The notes: generated by a model not told the origin, from the letters alone. 64,000 nucleotides of DNA from Rhizobium leucaenae USDA 9039 (GCF_000426285.1 NZ_AUFB01000016.1:1-64000); one strand, 5' to 3'; numbered from the stretch's first letter, positions 34,136 through 44,036 are shown. A program made the numbers and translations.

Positions 34136-34905
34136 TCCGCTACTCCGTACCCGAGCGCCCGCGCCACGCGGTCTTGCGCCGAATAATCCGTCAAATCGAG
34201 TTTCAAAGGAGTTACCGAAATACGATTTTGTTTCAAGGCGTGAATATCCGTGCCCGGGCGAAACACGCCACTGCGTTCGCCAAAGCGCAACCAGTAATAG
34301 GGAAAGCCACGGCCGTCTGCCCGTTCCTCAACTTGGAGATTGAAGGCAAGATTGCCCTGCGCGGTGACTTCGGTGCCCGAAACCTCATCCGGCCGGCAGT
34401 TCGGGAAATTTAGGTTGAGAAAGGTGCTAGCGGGCAAGTCGATATCCATCAGCTTGCCGAGAAGCGTCGGCGCATGCGCCTCGACCACGTCCCAGGGCAC
34501 GACGCGTGTCCCATTCTCGTGCACATAGGCCTGGCTCAACGCGAAGGAGCGCACGCCCTGCAGCGTACCTTCGATCGCGCCGGCGATCGTGCCGGAATAG
34601 GTGACATCGTCGGCGACGTTGGAGCCGGAATTGACCCCCGAGAGCACGAGGTCCGGCTTGATGTCCATGACCTGGCGGATACCCATGATGACGCAATCCG
34701 TCGGCGTGCCGCGCAGCGCATAATGCTTGTCGGAGACCTTGCGCAGACGCAAGGGTTCCGAAAGGCTCAGCGAATGGGCAAGGCCGCTTTGATCGGTCTC
34801 CGGCGCAACGATCCAGACATCGTCGGACATGGTGCGGGCGATGCGCTCCAACACGGCCAGTCCTTCGGCATGAATGCCGTCGTCATTGGTCAGAAGTATC
34901 CGCAT
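34132..34905 (-). CDS. surE: 5'/3'-nucleotidase SurE
   Basis: A 257-residue SurE, a metal-dependent nucleoside monophosphatase with exopolyphosphatase side activity. The N-terminal metal site LLTNDDG (4-10) and the conserved VLSGVNSGSNVADDVTYSGTIAGAIEG are present. The ATG at 34905 has GGTGGGGG upstream; a GTG nine bases earlier is possible. It is first of the surE-pcm pair, with nlpD downstream. Confidence 0.95.
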   Translation of the reverse strand: MRILLTNDDGIHAEGLAVLERIARTMSDDVWIVAPETDQSGLAHSLSLSEPLRLRKVSDKHYALRGTPTDCVIMGIRQVMDIKPDLVLSGVNSGSNVADDVTYSGTIAGAIEGTLQGVRSFALSQAYVHENGTRVVPWDVVEAHAPTLLGKLMDIDLPASTFLNLNFPNCRPDEVSGTEVTAQGNLAFNLQVEERADGRGFPYYWLRFGERSGVFRPGTDIHALKQNRISVTPLKLDLTDYSAQDRVARALGYGVAD

Positions 34906-34923
34906 TGCCCCCACCGCTCAAAA

Positions 34924-34966
34924 CATGACCCCGAAAAGTGCGAAGCGGTTTTCGGACAAGATCATG
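34924..34966. repeat. Short palindromic intergenic repeat
   Basis: CATGACCCCGAAAAGTG...CGGTTTTCGGACAAGATCATG is an imperfect palindrome of 43 bp between surE and serS. Similar units are common in rhizobial genomes, to my knowledge. Confidence 0.55.
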
Positions 34967-34976
34967 TCACGTCAAA

Positions 34977-36260
34977 TCAGGCTGCGCGCTCGATTCTCTT
35001 CAGACCACCCATATATGGCAGCAGTGCGTCCGGAACAGTCACCGAACCATCCTCGTTGAGATAATTCTCGACGACGGCGATCAGGCAGCGGCCGACGGCG
35101 GTGCCAGAACCGTTCAGCGTGTGCACGAATTTCGTGCCCTTGTCGTCCTTGCCGCGATAGCGGGCATTCATGCGCCGCGCCTGGAAATCGCCGCAGACGG
35201 AGCAGGAGGAAATTTCGCGATAGGTATCCTGTCCCGGCAGCCAGACTTCCAGATCGTAGGTCTTCCGGGCGCCGAAACCCATGTCGCCGGTCGACAGCGT
35301 CATGACACGGTAATGCAGGCCAAGGCGCTTCAGCACTTCCTCGGCGCAGGCGGTCATGCGCTCGTGTTCGGCAATCGAGCTTTCGGCATCGGTGATGGAG
35401 ACGAGTTCGCATTTCCAGAACTGGTGCTGACGCAGCATGCCGCGCGTATCGCGTCCGGCCGAACCGGCCTCCGAGCGGAAGGATGGCGTCAGGGCCGTGA
35501 AACGCAGCGGCAGCTTTTCCTGATCGAGGATCTCGCCGGAAACGAGATTGGTCAGCGAAACCTCCGCCGTCGGGATCAGCCACCGACCGTCCGTGGTCCT
35601 GAAGGAATCCTCGGCAAATTTCGGCAGCTGGCCGGTTCCGAACATCGCCTCATCGCGCACCATCAGCGGTGCGCTGACTTCGGTGTAGCCATGCTCGCCC
35701 GTATGAAGATCCAGCATGAATTGGCCGAGCGCCCGTTCCAGGCGCGCAAGCTGCGAGGTCAGCACGGTGAAACGCGAGCCGGAAAGCTTGGCGGCGCGCT
35801 CGAAATCCATGTAGCCGAGCGCTTCGCCGATCTCGAAGTGCTCCTTCGGTTTGTGATTCCAGGTGGGCTTGGCGCCCCAGGCGTGCTTGACGACGTTGTC
35901 GTGCTCGTCCTTGCCGACCGGCACGTCATCGAGCGGAATATTGGGAATGCGCGACAGGGCCTCGTTGAGTTCGGCCGTCAGCACGCGCTCTTCTTCTTCC
36001 GCTGCCGGCAGCGATATCTTGATCTCGGCGACTTCCGCCTTCAGCTTTTCGGCCAGTTCGGTGTTCTTCTGCGCCATGGCCGCACCGATTTCTTTCGAAG
36101 CGGCGTTGCGGCGGGACTGCATATCCTGGACGGATTGGATGACGGAGCGGCGCTTCTCGTCGAGCGCAATGAGGCTTTGCGACAAAGGCTCGGCCCCGCG
36201 CTTGGCAAGCGCTGCATCCAAAGCCTCGGCATTCTCACGAATCCATTTGATATCAAGCAT
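34977..36260 (-). CDS. serS: Seryl-tRNA synthetase
   Basis: A 427-residue class II synthetase. The N-terminal coiled-coil tRNA-binding arm spans about 30-100 (RRSVIQSVQDMQSRRNAASKE), and the catalytic core has motif 2 FRSEAGSAGRDTRGMLRQHQF and motif 3 with LIAVVENY-like GRCLIAVVENYLNEDGS. The ATG at 36260 has GGA 7 bases upstream and begins MLDIKWIREN as the family does. It lies on the same strand as tatABC but 100 bp downstream. Confidence 0.98.
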   Translation of the reverse strand: MLDIKWIRENAEALDAALAKRGAEPLSQSLIALDEKRRSVIQSVQDMQSRRNAASKEIGAAMAQKNTELAEKLKAEVAEIKISLPAAEEEERVLTAELNEALSRIPNIPLDDVPVGKDEHDNVVKHAWGAKPTWNHKPKEHFEIGEALGYMDFERAAKLSGSRFTVLTSQLARLERALGQFMLDLHTGEHGYTEVSAPLMVRDEAMFGTGQLPKFAEDSFRTTDGRWLIPTAEVSLTNLVSGEILDQEKLPLRFTALTPSFRSEAGSAGRDTRGMLRQHQFWKCELVSITDAESSIAEHERMTACAEEVLKRLGLHYRVMTLSTGDMGFGARKTYDLEVWLPGQDTYREISSCSVCGDFQARRMNARYRGKDDKGTKFVHTLNGSGTAVGRCLIAVVENYLNEDGSVTVPDALLPYMGGLKRIERAA

Positions 36261-36360
36261 CGTCGTTCCAGGTCGTTGCACATGAGCATAGCTCCGACCG
36301 AGATTTCGGTCGGAGATCGAACCGGCAAAACCCTATGAAAAGACGATGCAGACCTGCCGC

Positions 36361-37188
36361 TCAGACACTATCCGTCTTGGCGACATCGGACGTCTCGCCA
36401 CTCTCCTCGAGCGCTTGCCGGGCACGCTGGCGTTCCACGAGTCGCGCCGCGTAGATGGAAATCTCGTAGAGAAGGATCGTCGGCAGCGCAAGGCCGATCT
36501 GGGACATCGGATCCGGCGGCGTCAGCACGGCGGCGACGATGAAGGCGAAGACGATGGCGAACTTGCGCTTTTCCGCCAGCCACTGCGAGGTCAGCAGGCC
36601 GACACGTGCAAGCAGTGTGGTGATGACCGGGAGTTGGAAAACAAGACCGAAGGAAAAGACCAGCGTCATGATGAGGCTCAGATATTCCGAGACCTTCGGC
36701 AGCAATGCGATGCCAACCTGACCCTCGGCAGGCGTCTGCTGCATCTTCAGGAAGAACCACATGACCATGGGGCAGAAGAAGAAATAGACCAGCGCCGCGC
36801 CCATCAAGAACAGGACGGGCGATGCAATCAGGAACGGCAGGAAGGCGGCGCGCTCGTTCTTATAGAGGCCGGGTGCCACGAATTTGTAGATCTGAGCGGC
36901 AATGATGGGAAACGCGATGACCAGCGCGCCGAACATGGCGACCTTCACCTGCGTGAAGAAAAACTCCTGTGGCGCGGTATAGATCAACTCGGCCTTGGCG
37001 AGATCGAGATGGGCCCAGACAACAGCCCATTTATAGGGGTAGACCAGATAGTTGAAGAGATGCTTGGCAAAGGCGAAACAGCCGATGAAGGCAATGAAAA
37101 ACGCCACCAGCGACCAGATCAGCCGCGTGCGCAATTCCATGAGGTGTTCGATAAGCGGCTGCGGCTTATCGTCGATGTCACCCGTCAT
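36361..37188 (-). CDS. tatC: Sec-independent protein translocase TatC
   Basis: A 275-residue polytopic membrane protein, the receptor core of the twin-arginine translocase for folded proteins. The conserved PLIEHLMELRTRLI at the N-terminus and a periplasmic-loop PQEFFFTQVKVA mark TatC; six hydrophobic helices are visible. Its start overlaps the tatB stop by four bases. The C-terminal cytosolic tail of about 35 residues is rich in charged residues. Confidence 0.97.
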   Translation of the reverse strand: MTGDIDDKPQPLIEHLMELRTRLIWSLVAFFIAFIGCFAFAKHLFNYLVYPYKWAVVWAHLDLAKAELIYTAPQEFFFTQVKVAMFGALVIAFPIIAAQIYKFVAPGLYKNERAAFLPFLIASPVLFLMGAALVYFFFCPMVMWFFLKMQQTPAEGQVGIALLPKVSEYLSLIMTLVFSFGLVFQLPVITTLLARVGLLTSQWLAEKRKFAIVFAFIVAAVLTPPDPMSQIGLALPTILLYEISIYAARLVERQRARQALEESGETSDVAKTDSV

Positions 37189-37880
37189 GCCTGGTCCTTC
37201 TTCTTAGGCGTTGTTTTGCTCACGGTTGGACGCTTTCTGGGAGCGGCAGCGGCGGCAGGAGCATCGGCAGTGGCCGCTGCAACCTTGCGAGGCGCCCGCT
37301 TCGGCTTTTCCGCGACAACCGACGTGTCGACCAGCGCGGCGGCGACATCCTCCGTTTTGGCCGGCGCCTTTACCCGAGGCCTGCGAACGGTTTTAGGCTT
37401 TGCAGGCACTTCGGCGACGACAGCCGTTTGCGGCGGCGCCACCGGCGCGGGCGAAACGACCGGCGCGGCCTCACTGACAGCAGGGGCGATCGGGGCAGCA
37501 GGAGCGATCGGAGGCATTTCCGGCAGTCCCATGGATGGCTCGGAAACAGCTTCCGCCGGCGTCGATGTTGCCGCAGCGGGCGTCGAACGCTGCAGGTCCG
37601 CCTTGATCTCATTGCCCATCTGCCGCAACGGGTTCATTGCCTCCCGCAAGGAATTGACGGGATTGAGCTTTTGCGCATCGGAGATCGTCTGGCGCACGTC
37701 GTCCAGCTCCGCCTCGCGCATGGCCTCATCGAATTGTGCGCGGAACTCGCCCGCCACTTTTCGCGCCCGCGCCGTCATCTTACCGATTGTCCGCAACGTT
37801 GCCGGCAGTTCCTTAGGGCCAATGACCACAAGCGCCACGACAGCGATAACCAGCAGCTCAGACCAGCCTACGTCGAACAT
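37185..37880 (-). CDS. tatB: Sec-independent protein translocase TatB
   Basis: A 231-residue protein with the TatB start MFDVGWSELLVIAVVALVVIGPKELP (one TM helix with Glu8 and the GPKELP hinge). An amphipathic helix and then a long Pro/Ala/Val-rich cytosolic tail ending in a Lys/Arg-rich stretch follow. The tail makes it longer than E. coli TatB (171), which is usual in Rhizobiales. It partners TatC in substrate binding. Confidence 0.96.
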   Translation of the reverse strand: MFDVGWSELLVIAVVALVVIGPKELPATLRTIGKMTARARKVAGEFRAQFDEAMREAELDDVRQTISDAQKLNPVNSLREAMNPLRQMGNEIKADLQRSTPAAATSTPAEAVSEPSMGLPEMPPIAPAAPIAPAVSEAAPVVSPAPVAPPQTAVVAEVPAKPKTVRRPRVKAPAKTEDVAAALVDTSVVAEKPKRAPRKVAAATADAPAAAAAPRKRPTVSKTTPKKKDQA

Positions 37881-37935
37881 GAAAAGGCTCCTGGGGCGAC
37901 AGCGAGCATCTCAGCCCCCTGCGCACCCGACATGA

Positions 37936-38136
37936 TTATTTCGATTCGTCGGCCTTGTGTTCAACCGTGCGGGACGTCGTCTGCGACGGCGTCTCTTCCT
38001 CGTCGTTCATGCCTTTTTTGAAGCTCTTGATGCCCTTGGCTACGTCACCCATAAGCTCCGGGATCTTTCCACGGCCGAACAACAACAGCGCGATGGCCAG
38101 GACAATCAGCCAGTGCCATATGCTTAGAGAACCCAT
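37936..38136 (-). CDS. tatA: Sec-independent protein translocase TatA
   Basis: A 66-residue pore-forming subunit with TM helix SIWHWLIVLAIALLLFGRGKIPELM, the FGRGKIPE hinge and an amphipathic helix VAKGIKSFKKGM, followed by an acidic tail. The ATG at 38136 is chosen for GGGAG upstream; the longer reading adds nine residues. It is first gene of tatABC. Confidence 0.96.
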   Translation of the reverse strand: MGSLSIWHWLIVLAIALLLFGRGKIPELMGDVAKGIKSFKKGMNDEEETPSQTTSRTVEHKADESK

Positions 38137-38384
38137 TGCGATAACTCCCAATTTCAACGTCATCCCGATGTAAGACGTTTACAGATGTTTTTCAAACACC
38201 AAAATGTACTGCATCGGCGCACATGGGGATAGCGAGCGCCAAAGCCACGGCCGAGCATCTCCAACTAGGGAGAACGACTTCTATATTCGCATCCGCTAAT
38301 GGCAAAAGCGAGACTTGACATCACTGCCTGGAAAAAAGCTTTACCATAGCCGAACGGGCCGCGGATGCGCCGGGAGCGCTCGCT

Positions 38385-39110
38385 TTAGTCGTCCGAAGCG
38401 CCGCCCGGCGCCAAAAGACCGAGTTCCTCCAGATCCAGTTGCGTGATCGGATCTTCGTCCTCAGTCAATTCGTCGCTCATCAATGGCGACGGAACGTTGA
38501 AATTGGCAGGAATACGGCCTGAAAGCAGCCCTGCCCCCTTCAATTCTTCGAGACCGGGCAAATCCCGCAGCTCTTCCAGCCCGAAATGGTCGAGAAAATC
38601 CCGCGTGGTGCCCAGCGTCACCGGCCGGCCCGGGGTGCGCCGGCGGCCGCGAAAGCGCACCCAGCCGGATTCCATCAGCACGTCCAGCGTCCCCTTGGAC
38701 GTCTGCACACCTCTGATATCTTCGATCTCGGCGCGCGTCACCGGCTGGTGATAAGCAATGATGGCAAGGACTTCGAGCGCGGCGCGAGAGAGTTTCCGCA
38801 CCTCGTTGTCATCGCGGCGGATGACGAAGGAAAGATCGGCGGCCGTGCGAAACGCCCAGGCGCCGTCGACCTGTATCAAATTGACGCCGCGCGTCGCATA
38901 ATCAGCCTTCAGGCGCTGCATGACGGAGCGGACATCGACGCCGCGTGGAACGCGATCGGCGATAAAGCCTTCCGACACCGGCTGGGCAGAGGCGAAGACC
39001 AGGGCCTCCGCGATGCGTTCGGCCTCTCCAATGCGATGCGCATCGATCGCTGGGGCTGTCGCCGCAGCCGCTTCATCATCCATGCGGTGATCGTCGTCCG
39101 GGCCGTTCAC
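38385..39110 (-). CDS. scpB: Segregation and condensation protein B
   Basis: A 241-residue kleisin-interacting protein with tandem winged helices (IAEALVFASAQPVSEGFIADRVP and LEVLAIIAYHQPVTRAEIEDIRGVQTSKGTLDVLMESGWVRFRGRR). It works with SMC and ScpA in chromosome condensation. The GTG start at 39110 has AGGAG six bases upstream. An acidic tail follows the second winged helix. It lies 11 bp after scpA. Confidence 0.95.
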   Translation of the reverse strand: MNGPDDDHRMDDEAAAATAPAIDAHRIGEAERIAEALVFASAQPVSEGFIADRVPRGVDVRSVMQRLKADYATRGVNLIQVDGAWAFRTAADLSFVIRRDDNEVRKLSRAALEVLAIIAYHQPVTRAEIEDIRGVQTSKGTLDVLMESGWVRFRGRRRTPGRPVTLGTTRDFLDHFGLEELRDLPGLEELKGAGLLSGRIPANFNVPSPLMSDELTEDEDPITQLDLEELGLLAPGGASDD

Positions 39111-39121
39111 ATTCGCTCCTG

Positions 39122-39967
39122 TTATTCCGCCGCCTCGAGTTCCATATGGTTCGGCCCGCGGCGCATATAGAGCGGCTGGAAGGCGCCCTCCTGGCGAATT
39201 TCCAGCTTGCCCTCGCGCACAAGCTCCAGCGAGGCGGCAAAAGCGCTCGCAATGGCGGTGACCCGCTCGCTCGCACTGGTCATATAGTCCAAAAGATAGT
39301 GTTCCAAAACCGTCCAGTCGGTGATCTCGCCGATCATGCGGCTGAGGATGGTACGGGCATCGACCAGCGACCAGACGCGGCGGCGCTCGATCGTTACCTG
39401 CGTAATCGCCTGGCGCTGACGCAATCCGGCATAGGCGGTCAGAAGATCGTAAAGGCTGGCCTCATAGGCCGATTGGCGACGGTCGGGAATATGTTCGGGC
39501 GCGCCACGGACGAAGACATCGCGGCCGAGACGATTGCGATTGACAAGGCCGGTCGCCGCGTCTCGCATGGCTTCCAGACGCTTCAGCCGGAAAGCGAGCG
39601 TCGCGGCCATTTCTTCGCCGGTCGGACCGTCTTCCTTGCTCTGTTGCGGAATAAGCAGCTTCGATTTGAGATAGGCGAGCCAGGCGGCCATGACCAGATA
39701 GTCGGCGGCAAGCTCGATGCGGATGCGACGGGCGCGCTCGATGAACAACAGATATTGCTCGGCGAGCGCCAGCACGGAGATACGCGACAGATCGACCTTT
39801 TGATTGCGGGCAAGATGCAGCAGAAGGTCGAGCGGGCCTTCGAAGCCGGCAATATCGACGACCAGTGCCGGCTCATGCATGCCGCGCTCGGTGCCATTGT
39901 CTTGCCACAGCTTGTCCATCGGCGCTTGCGCCTGCGGGCTCTTTTCCGTGCCGTCCACCTTGTTCAC
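39122..39967 (-). CDS. scpA: Segregation and condensation protein A
   Basis: A 281-residue kleisin. The diagnostic N-terminal motif FEGPLDLLLHLARNQKVDL is near residues 42-60, and VMAAWLAYLKSKLLIP follows. The GTG start at 39967 is supported by AGGGA 8 bases upstream; ATGs at residues 17 and 30 lack ribosome sites. It lies 24 bp after nagZ and directly before scpB. Confidence 0.95.
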   Translation of the reverse strand: MNKVDGTEKSPQAQAPMDKLWQDNGTERGMHEPALVVDIAGFEGPLDLLLHLARNQKVDLSRISVLALAEQYLLFIERARRIRIELAADYLVMAAWLAYLKSKLLIPQQSKEDGPTGEEMAATLAFRLKRLEAMRDAATGLVNRNRLGRDVFVRGAPEHIPDRRQSAYEASLYDLLTAYAGLRQRQAITQVTIERRRVWSLVDARTILSRMIGEITDWTVLEHYLLDYMTSASERVTAIASAFAASLELVREGKLEIRQEGAFQPLYMRRGPNHMELEAAE

Positions 39968-39991
39968 CCGTCAGATCCCTGGAGTTCGGTC

Positions 39992-41005
39992 CTATGCTAC
40001 TGCAAACATCGCGTCGAATTCGGCGCGGATCGAAGCCTCGTCGGCGCCGTCATTGCGGCCAAAAGCCGCCTCGACCGCTTTCGCGCGCGCCAGCGACGCG
40101 CCGGTCAATGCCGGAACATTGCACACCACCTGCCGCATCTCATCCATGACGCCGTTGCAATGCAGCACGATATCGCATCCGCCCGCAACAATATTCGTCG
40201 CCCGCTCACCGATTGTGCCGGCAAGCGCGTTCATCGAGGTATCGTCTGACAGCAGCAGTCCCTGGAAACCGATGTGGCCGCGGATGATCTCGTCGATGAC
40301 CTTGCGCGACGTGGTCGCCGGATTGGCAGGATCAATGTCGGTAAAGACGACATGGCAGGTCATTGCCATCAACTCGTCCTTGAGCGCCACAAAGGGCGGA
40401 AAATCATGCCCCTCCAGCTCCGCGCGCGGAACCGTGACAACCGGCAATTCATGATGCGAATCGGCAAAACCGCGGCCATGGCCCGGCATGTGCTTCATCA
40501 CCGGCAGCACGCCGCCGGCCTTGAGGCCTTCGGCGGCCGCGCGTCCCATCTCCGTCACCGTCACCGGATCGCCGCCATAGGCGCGATTGCCGATAACGTT
40601 GCTCGAACCTTCGACCGGAACATCGAGCACCGGCAGGCAATCGACATTGATGCCGAACTTCAGGAGATCGAAAGCATGCAGCCGCGACATCAGCCAAGCG
40701 GCGCGCAGGCCGCGCTCACGGTTCTGGCGGTAGATATCGCCCAGCGCCTGACCGGACGGATAGTGCGGCAGGATCGGCGGGCGGATGCGCTGCACCCTGC
40801 CCCCTTCCTGGTCGATCAACACCGGCGCATCGCGGCCGACGCTGTCGCGCAACGACGCGACCAGATCGGCGATCTGCGCAGGCTCGGAAATGTTGCGTCC
40901 AAAGAGAATAAAGCCCCATGGCTGTTCCGACTGATAGAAGGAACGCTCTTCGGGCGTGATGGAATGGCCGCTACAGCCGAGGATCATGGATTTTGATTCG
41001 GTCAT
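39992..41005 (-). CDS. nagZ: Beta-N-acetylhexosaminidase NagZ
   Basis: A 337-residue glycoside hydrolase family 3 enzyme that removes GlcNAc from cytosolic muropeptides during cell-wall recycling. The GH3 signature KHMPGHGRGFADSHHELP holds the mobile catalytic His, and a DQEGGRVQR motif is upstream; LLSDDTSMNAL carries the nucleophile Asp. The start at 41005 is the most family-like; the ATG at 40987 is possible. Its place before scpA matches other alphaproteobacteria. Confidence 0.93.
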   Translation of the reverse strand: MTESKSMILGCSGHSITPEERSFYQSEQPWGFILFGRNISEPAQIADLVASLRDSVGRDAPVLIDQEGGRVQRIRPPILPHYPSGQALGDIYRQNRERGLRAAWLMSRLHAFDLLKFGINVDCLPVLDVPVEGSSNVIGNRAYGGDPVTVTEMGRAAAEGLKAGGVLPVMKHMPGHGRGFADSHHELPVVTVPRAELEGHDFPPFVALKDELMAMTCHVVFTDIDPANPATTSRKVIDEIIRGHIGFQGLLLSDDTSMNALAGTIGERATNIVAGGCDIVLHCNGVMDEMRQVVCNVPALTGASLARAKAVEAAFGRNDGADEASIRAEFDAMFAVA

Positions 41006-41059
41006 GTTCGAATCATAAAGGCCGCCTCGCAAAATGCGAATAACCTCGAACCGAGATAC

Positions 41060-41092
41060 ACAAAAGAAAACGGCGAGCCTTAGCCCGCCGTT
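41060..41092 (-). terminator. Rho-independent terminator of the SPOR gene
   Basis: On the minus strand AACGGCGGGC-taag-GCTCGCCGTT (one mismatch) is followed by TTCTTTTG, 26 bases after the stop. Confidence 0.8.
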
Positions 41093-41117
41093 TCCACAAT
41101 CGTTCAGCCTTGATCTC

Positions 41118-43976
41118 CTACTTCGAGATCAGGCAGGTGCCGCCGGCGGCGCGGTAACGCTGGCAGAGGTCGGCGGCTTCATCCTTGGAGCCGGCGACGA
41201 CGCGGACGCGATAATAGGTGCCTTTACCGGCGATGTCGGCCTTGCGAATTTCGAGCGGGTGACCACCGATGACGCTGGCGAACTTGGCCTTCAGATTGGC
41301 CTGCGACTTCTGCGCCTCCGCCTCGGACGGCAGCGAAGCGATCTGCACGCCGTAAGCCCCGCCAGCACTTGCCGACGCAGCCGGAGCCGCCTGGGTGGCA
41401 GCCGGGCTTGCCGACGCAACCTGCTGAGGCTTCGGCTGAGCCTGAACCGGATGAGCGGCAGCGCCATTGTTCGCGGCAGCGGCGACAACAGCGGGCCTTG
41501 CTGGCTGCTGCACTGGACGCGATGTCGGAACAGGGGTTGTCTTCACGACACGGATCGGCGTGCTTTCGGCGCTGGCCGAGTCGCCATCATCGGGTTGGGC
41601 GGCGGCGGGCTGCGAGGCCTGTGCATCTGCCGTCGACGGACGGAGATCGGCGGAGGCGACCTGATTGCCGACCGGCGGTTTCACGGCGGGCGTCTTCGGC
41701 GTTGAAGCAGGAGAAGCTGCCGTCGTTGTATTGTCGACAGCCGGTTCCTCGCGAGCAACGAGTGAGCCATCCGGCTTGACGATCATGGTGCGCACCTTCC
41801 GCGGCGACACCGACGGAACCTGGGCATCGTCGTTGGCAGCGGTATTGGCATTGTTGCCGTTCTGATTCGGCAGCAAGCGGGGATCCTCGGTTTCGCCGAC
41901 AGGCGTCGGTGTGACCTGATCGTCGCTACCGTCGTCAGGCGACACAGCTTCGGGGATCAAAGTCTTCTGAACGACATCCACCGGCTGTTCGTTGGAGGAA
42001 ACCAGTTCCTTCTGCTTCGGTGCCGCGGTGCTGTCGCCAGCGACGCGGTCGTAGACGGCCTTGTCCTGATTGGGAACCACCGTGCCGCCCGGATTTTCCG
42101 GAGCGACTTTGACCGGATCGGCATCGGCGGTGATGACGCGCGGCTCGCCGGAGAAGCTCGAAATCGGCGAACCGTGGCGAACCCAGCCGTAGATACCATA
42201 GGCGCCAAGACCCAGAACTGCGATGACGGCAGCGGCAGTTGCCATGCCACGGAACGAGCGCGCCGGACGACGGCCGGCTACAGCCGCCGGATTCAGCGTC
42301 ATGCGGGCAACGTTCTCGACCGGGGTGGACGCTTCACGGTAGCTGCGGCGGAAGTCCTCTTCCAACGCCCGTTCGAACTCGTCGAACTCTTCGGCAGGTT
42401 GTTTGGCCGTCGGAGCGGGTTTTGCTGCCGCATTCTTGGACCAGGACGGAGCCATCGAAGCGCCGCCGAGCGCGGCTACAGCAGCCGGCTTGATCGGCTC
42501 GGGGGCCGCTTCCTTAGCTGACGTGCCGAACAGGCTTGCCATCTCCGAGTCGATATCGAAATCATATTCCGGCGGCACCACGATCGGCTCTTCCGGCTCG
42601 ACCGGCGGCAGGTTCGGAACATGGGAGCCTTCGAAATTCTCGACACGCTCTTCGGTATCGGAGATTTCGGACGGATCGAATGGCAGAGCCTGGTCGGCAT
42701 CGAGAACAGGCGCAGCCTTGCGTGCCATCGGCGCTGCCGCCACGGCAGCCGGCTGAACCGGACGCTGCGGCCCCGGTTCCTGACGCGGGGACTGCATCAC
42801 GCCGGGCGCAGCTGCTGCGGCAGCCATCGCAACGGGAGCAGCCAGAGGAGGCGCCATCGGCGTCGCCCGGGAGACAACTGGAGCAGGCTGCGGCGCAGCC
42901 ATGGGAGCAGGCGCAGGCTGAAGAATCGGAGCAGATTTGCTCGTTTCGGCAAAATCGAGTTCGGCAAGTTCCATCTCGATATCCGCGAGATCGAACTCGA
43001 AGTCCTGGCCGGCGAAGGGATCATCGGCCTCCAGAGTAATCGGTTTCGGCTCTTCGTGCTGCGGAGCCGCAGCAACGGGAGCAGTCACGACTGCAGCGGG
43101 GACGGGCACAGGTGCTGGAGGGGCCTTGGGCTGCGAGTCGAAAATATCGAAGCTCGGCTCAACCTTCGCCTCCGGCGCAACGCCTCTCACGGGAACCGGA
43201 TAGCGGTCGACATCGGCCAGCAGATCGTCGATTTCGGCGGAAAGAGCCGCAGGATCCATGGGGACCGGCGCGACGGGCTCCAGCGCCTTGGCGAACGCCG
43301 CATCCGATTGCGCGGCGATGGGGCGGGACTGAGGGGCGTCCTGCATCATCGGCAGGTCGAAATCGAATGCCGTTTCGACAGGAGGCTGCGCCTGAACAAC
43401 GGACTGAGCGACCGGAGCTTGCGCCACAGGCTTTGCCTGCGACGGAGCCGCGACGGTGAAATTGGCAAGCGGCAGCCGCACGGTGGCGGCGGCGGACTGC
43501 GGTGTAGGCGCAGGCTTCGGAGCCGGAGCTGACGCCTGCGGGGCAGGAACAGGCTGCGGAGTCGGCGCGGGCTGCAAGGCCGGCGCGATCGACATTTCAA
43601 GTTCGTCGATCAGATCGCGCGCACCGACCACCGGTTTGGCCGGGGCCACGGGCTGCGGCAATTCGACAAACTGGGGTTCAGTGCGCACCGGCTCTGCCGG
43701 ATGCGAAAGCTGAGCTTCGCCGGCAAAAGGCTGATCTTCCGGCGAGACCGGAATGTCATCAGCAGGACTCAAACGTGGCGCATCATAACGCTCGAATTCC
43801 CGCAAAAGCTCGTCTTCGAGATCGAAGGCCGGCTCTTGCCGCTGGGCTGCGGGCGCCGCCTGGGCGGCAGGCCGCGGCTCGAAACCGACGATGCGGGCGA
43901 GTTCGGCAAGCGGATCATCATCCGCAAAGAACTCGTCGTTTCCGCTTGCGCGATACGCCAACTGTTTTTCTGCCAT
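41118..43976 (-). CDS. Large SPOR-domain cell-envelope protein
   Basis: A 952-residue protein. A long Pro/Ala/Gln-rich cytosolic N-terminal region (about 1-560) precedes a single TM helix (near 575-597, MATAAAVIAVLGLGAYGIYGW), then a periplasmic linker and a C-terminal SPOR domain (YGVQIASLPSEAEAQKSQANL to the end). SPOR domains bind denuded glycan strands at the septum, so the product is probably involved in division. It precedes nagZ and follows argS, as in related genomes. Low complexity makes the middle poorly alignable. Confidence 0.88.
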   Translation of the reverse strand: MAEKQLAYRASGNDEFFADDDPLAELARIVGFEPRPAAQAAPAAQRQEPAFDLEDELLREFERYDAPRLSPADDIPVSPEDQPFAGEAQLSHPAEPVRTEPQFVELPQPVAPAKPVVGARDLIDELEMSIAPALQPAPTPQPVPAPQASAPAPKPAPTPQSAAATVRLPLANFTVAAPSQAKPVAQAPVAQSVVQAQPPVETAFDFDLPMMQDAPQSRPIAAQSDAAFAKALEPVAPVPMDPAALSAEIDDLLADVDRYPVPVRGVAPEAKVEPSFDIFDSQPKAPPAPVPVPAAVVTAPVAAAPQHEEPKPITLEADDPFAGQDFEFDLADIEMELAELDFAETSKSAPILQPAPAPMAAPQPAPVVSRATPMAPPLAAPVAMAAAAAAPGVMQSPRQEPGPQRPVQPAAVAAAPMARKAAPVLDADQALPFDPSEISDTEERVENFEGSHVPNLPPVEPEEPIVVPPEYDFDIDSEMASLFGTSAKEAAPEPIKPAAVAALGGASMAPSWSKNAAAKPAPTAKQPAEEFDEFERALEEDFRRSYREASTPVENVARMTLNPAAVAGRRPARSFRGMATAAAVIAVLGLGAYGIYGWVRHGSPISSFSGEPRVITADADPVKVAPENPGGTVVPNQDKAVYDRVAGDSTAAPKQKELVSSNEQPVDVVQKTLIPEAVSPDDGSDDQVTPTPVGETEDPRLLPNQNGNNANTAANDDAQVPSVSPRKVRTMIVKPDGSLVAREEPAVDNTTTAASPASTPKTPAVKPPVGNQVASADLRPSTADAQASQPAAAQPDDGDSASAESTPIRVVKTTPVPTSRPVQQPARPAVVAAAANNGAAAHPVQAQPKPQQVASASPAATQAAPAASASAGGAYGVQIASLPSEAEAQKSQANLKAKFASVIGGHPLEIRKADIAGKGTYYRVRVVAGSKDEAADLCQRYRAAGGTCLISK

Positions 43977-44036
43977 CACCCAATCCACTCGCAAACACTA
44001 CAGATATGCCAGCGCAATGTGGGCAAATGGTGACGT

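Noticed and set aside
34938..36338. 466-codon plus-strand frame opposite serS
   Set aside because: Shadow of serS, which has intact class II motifs.
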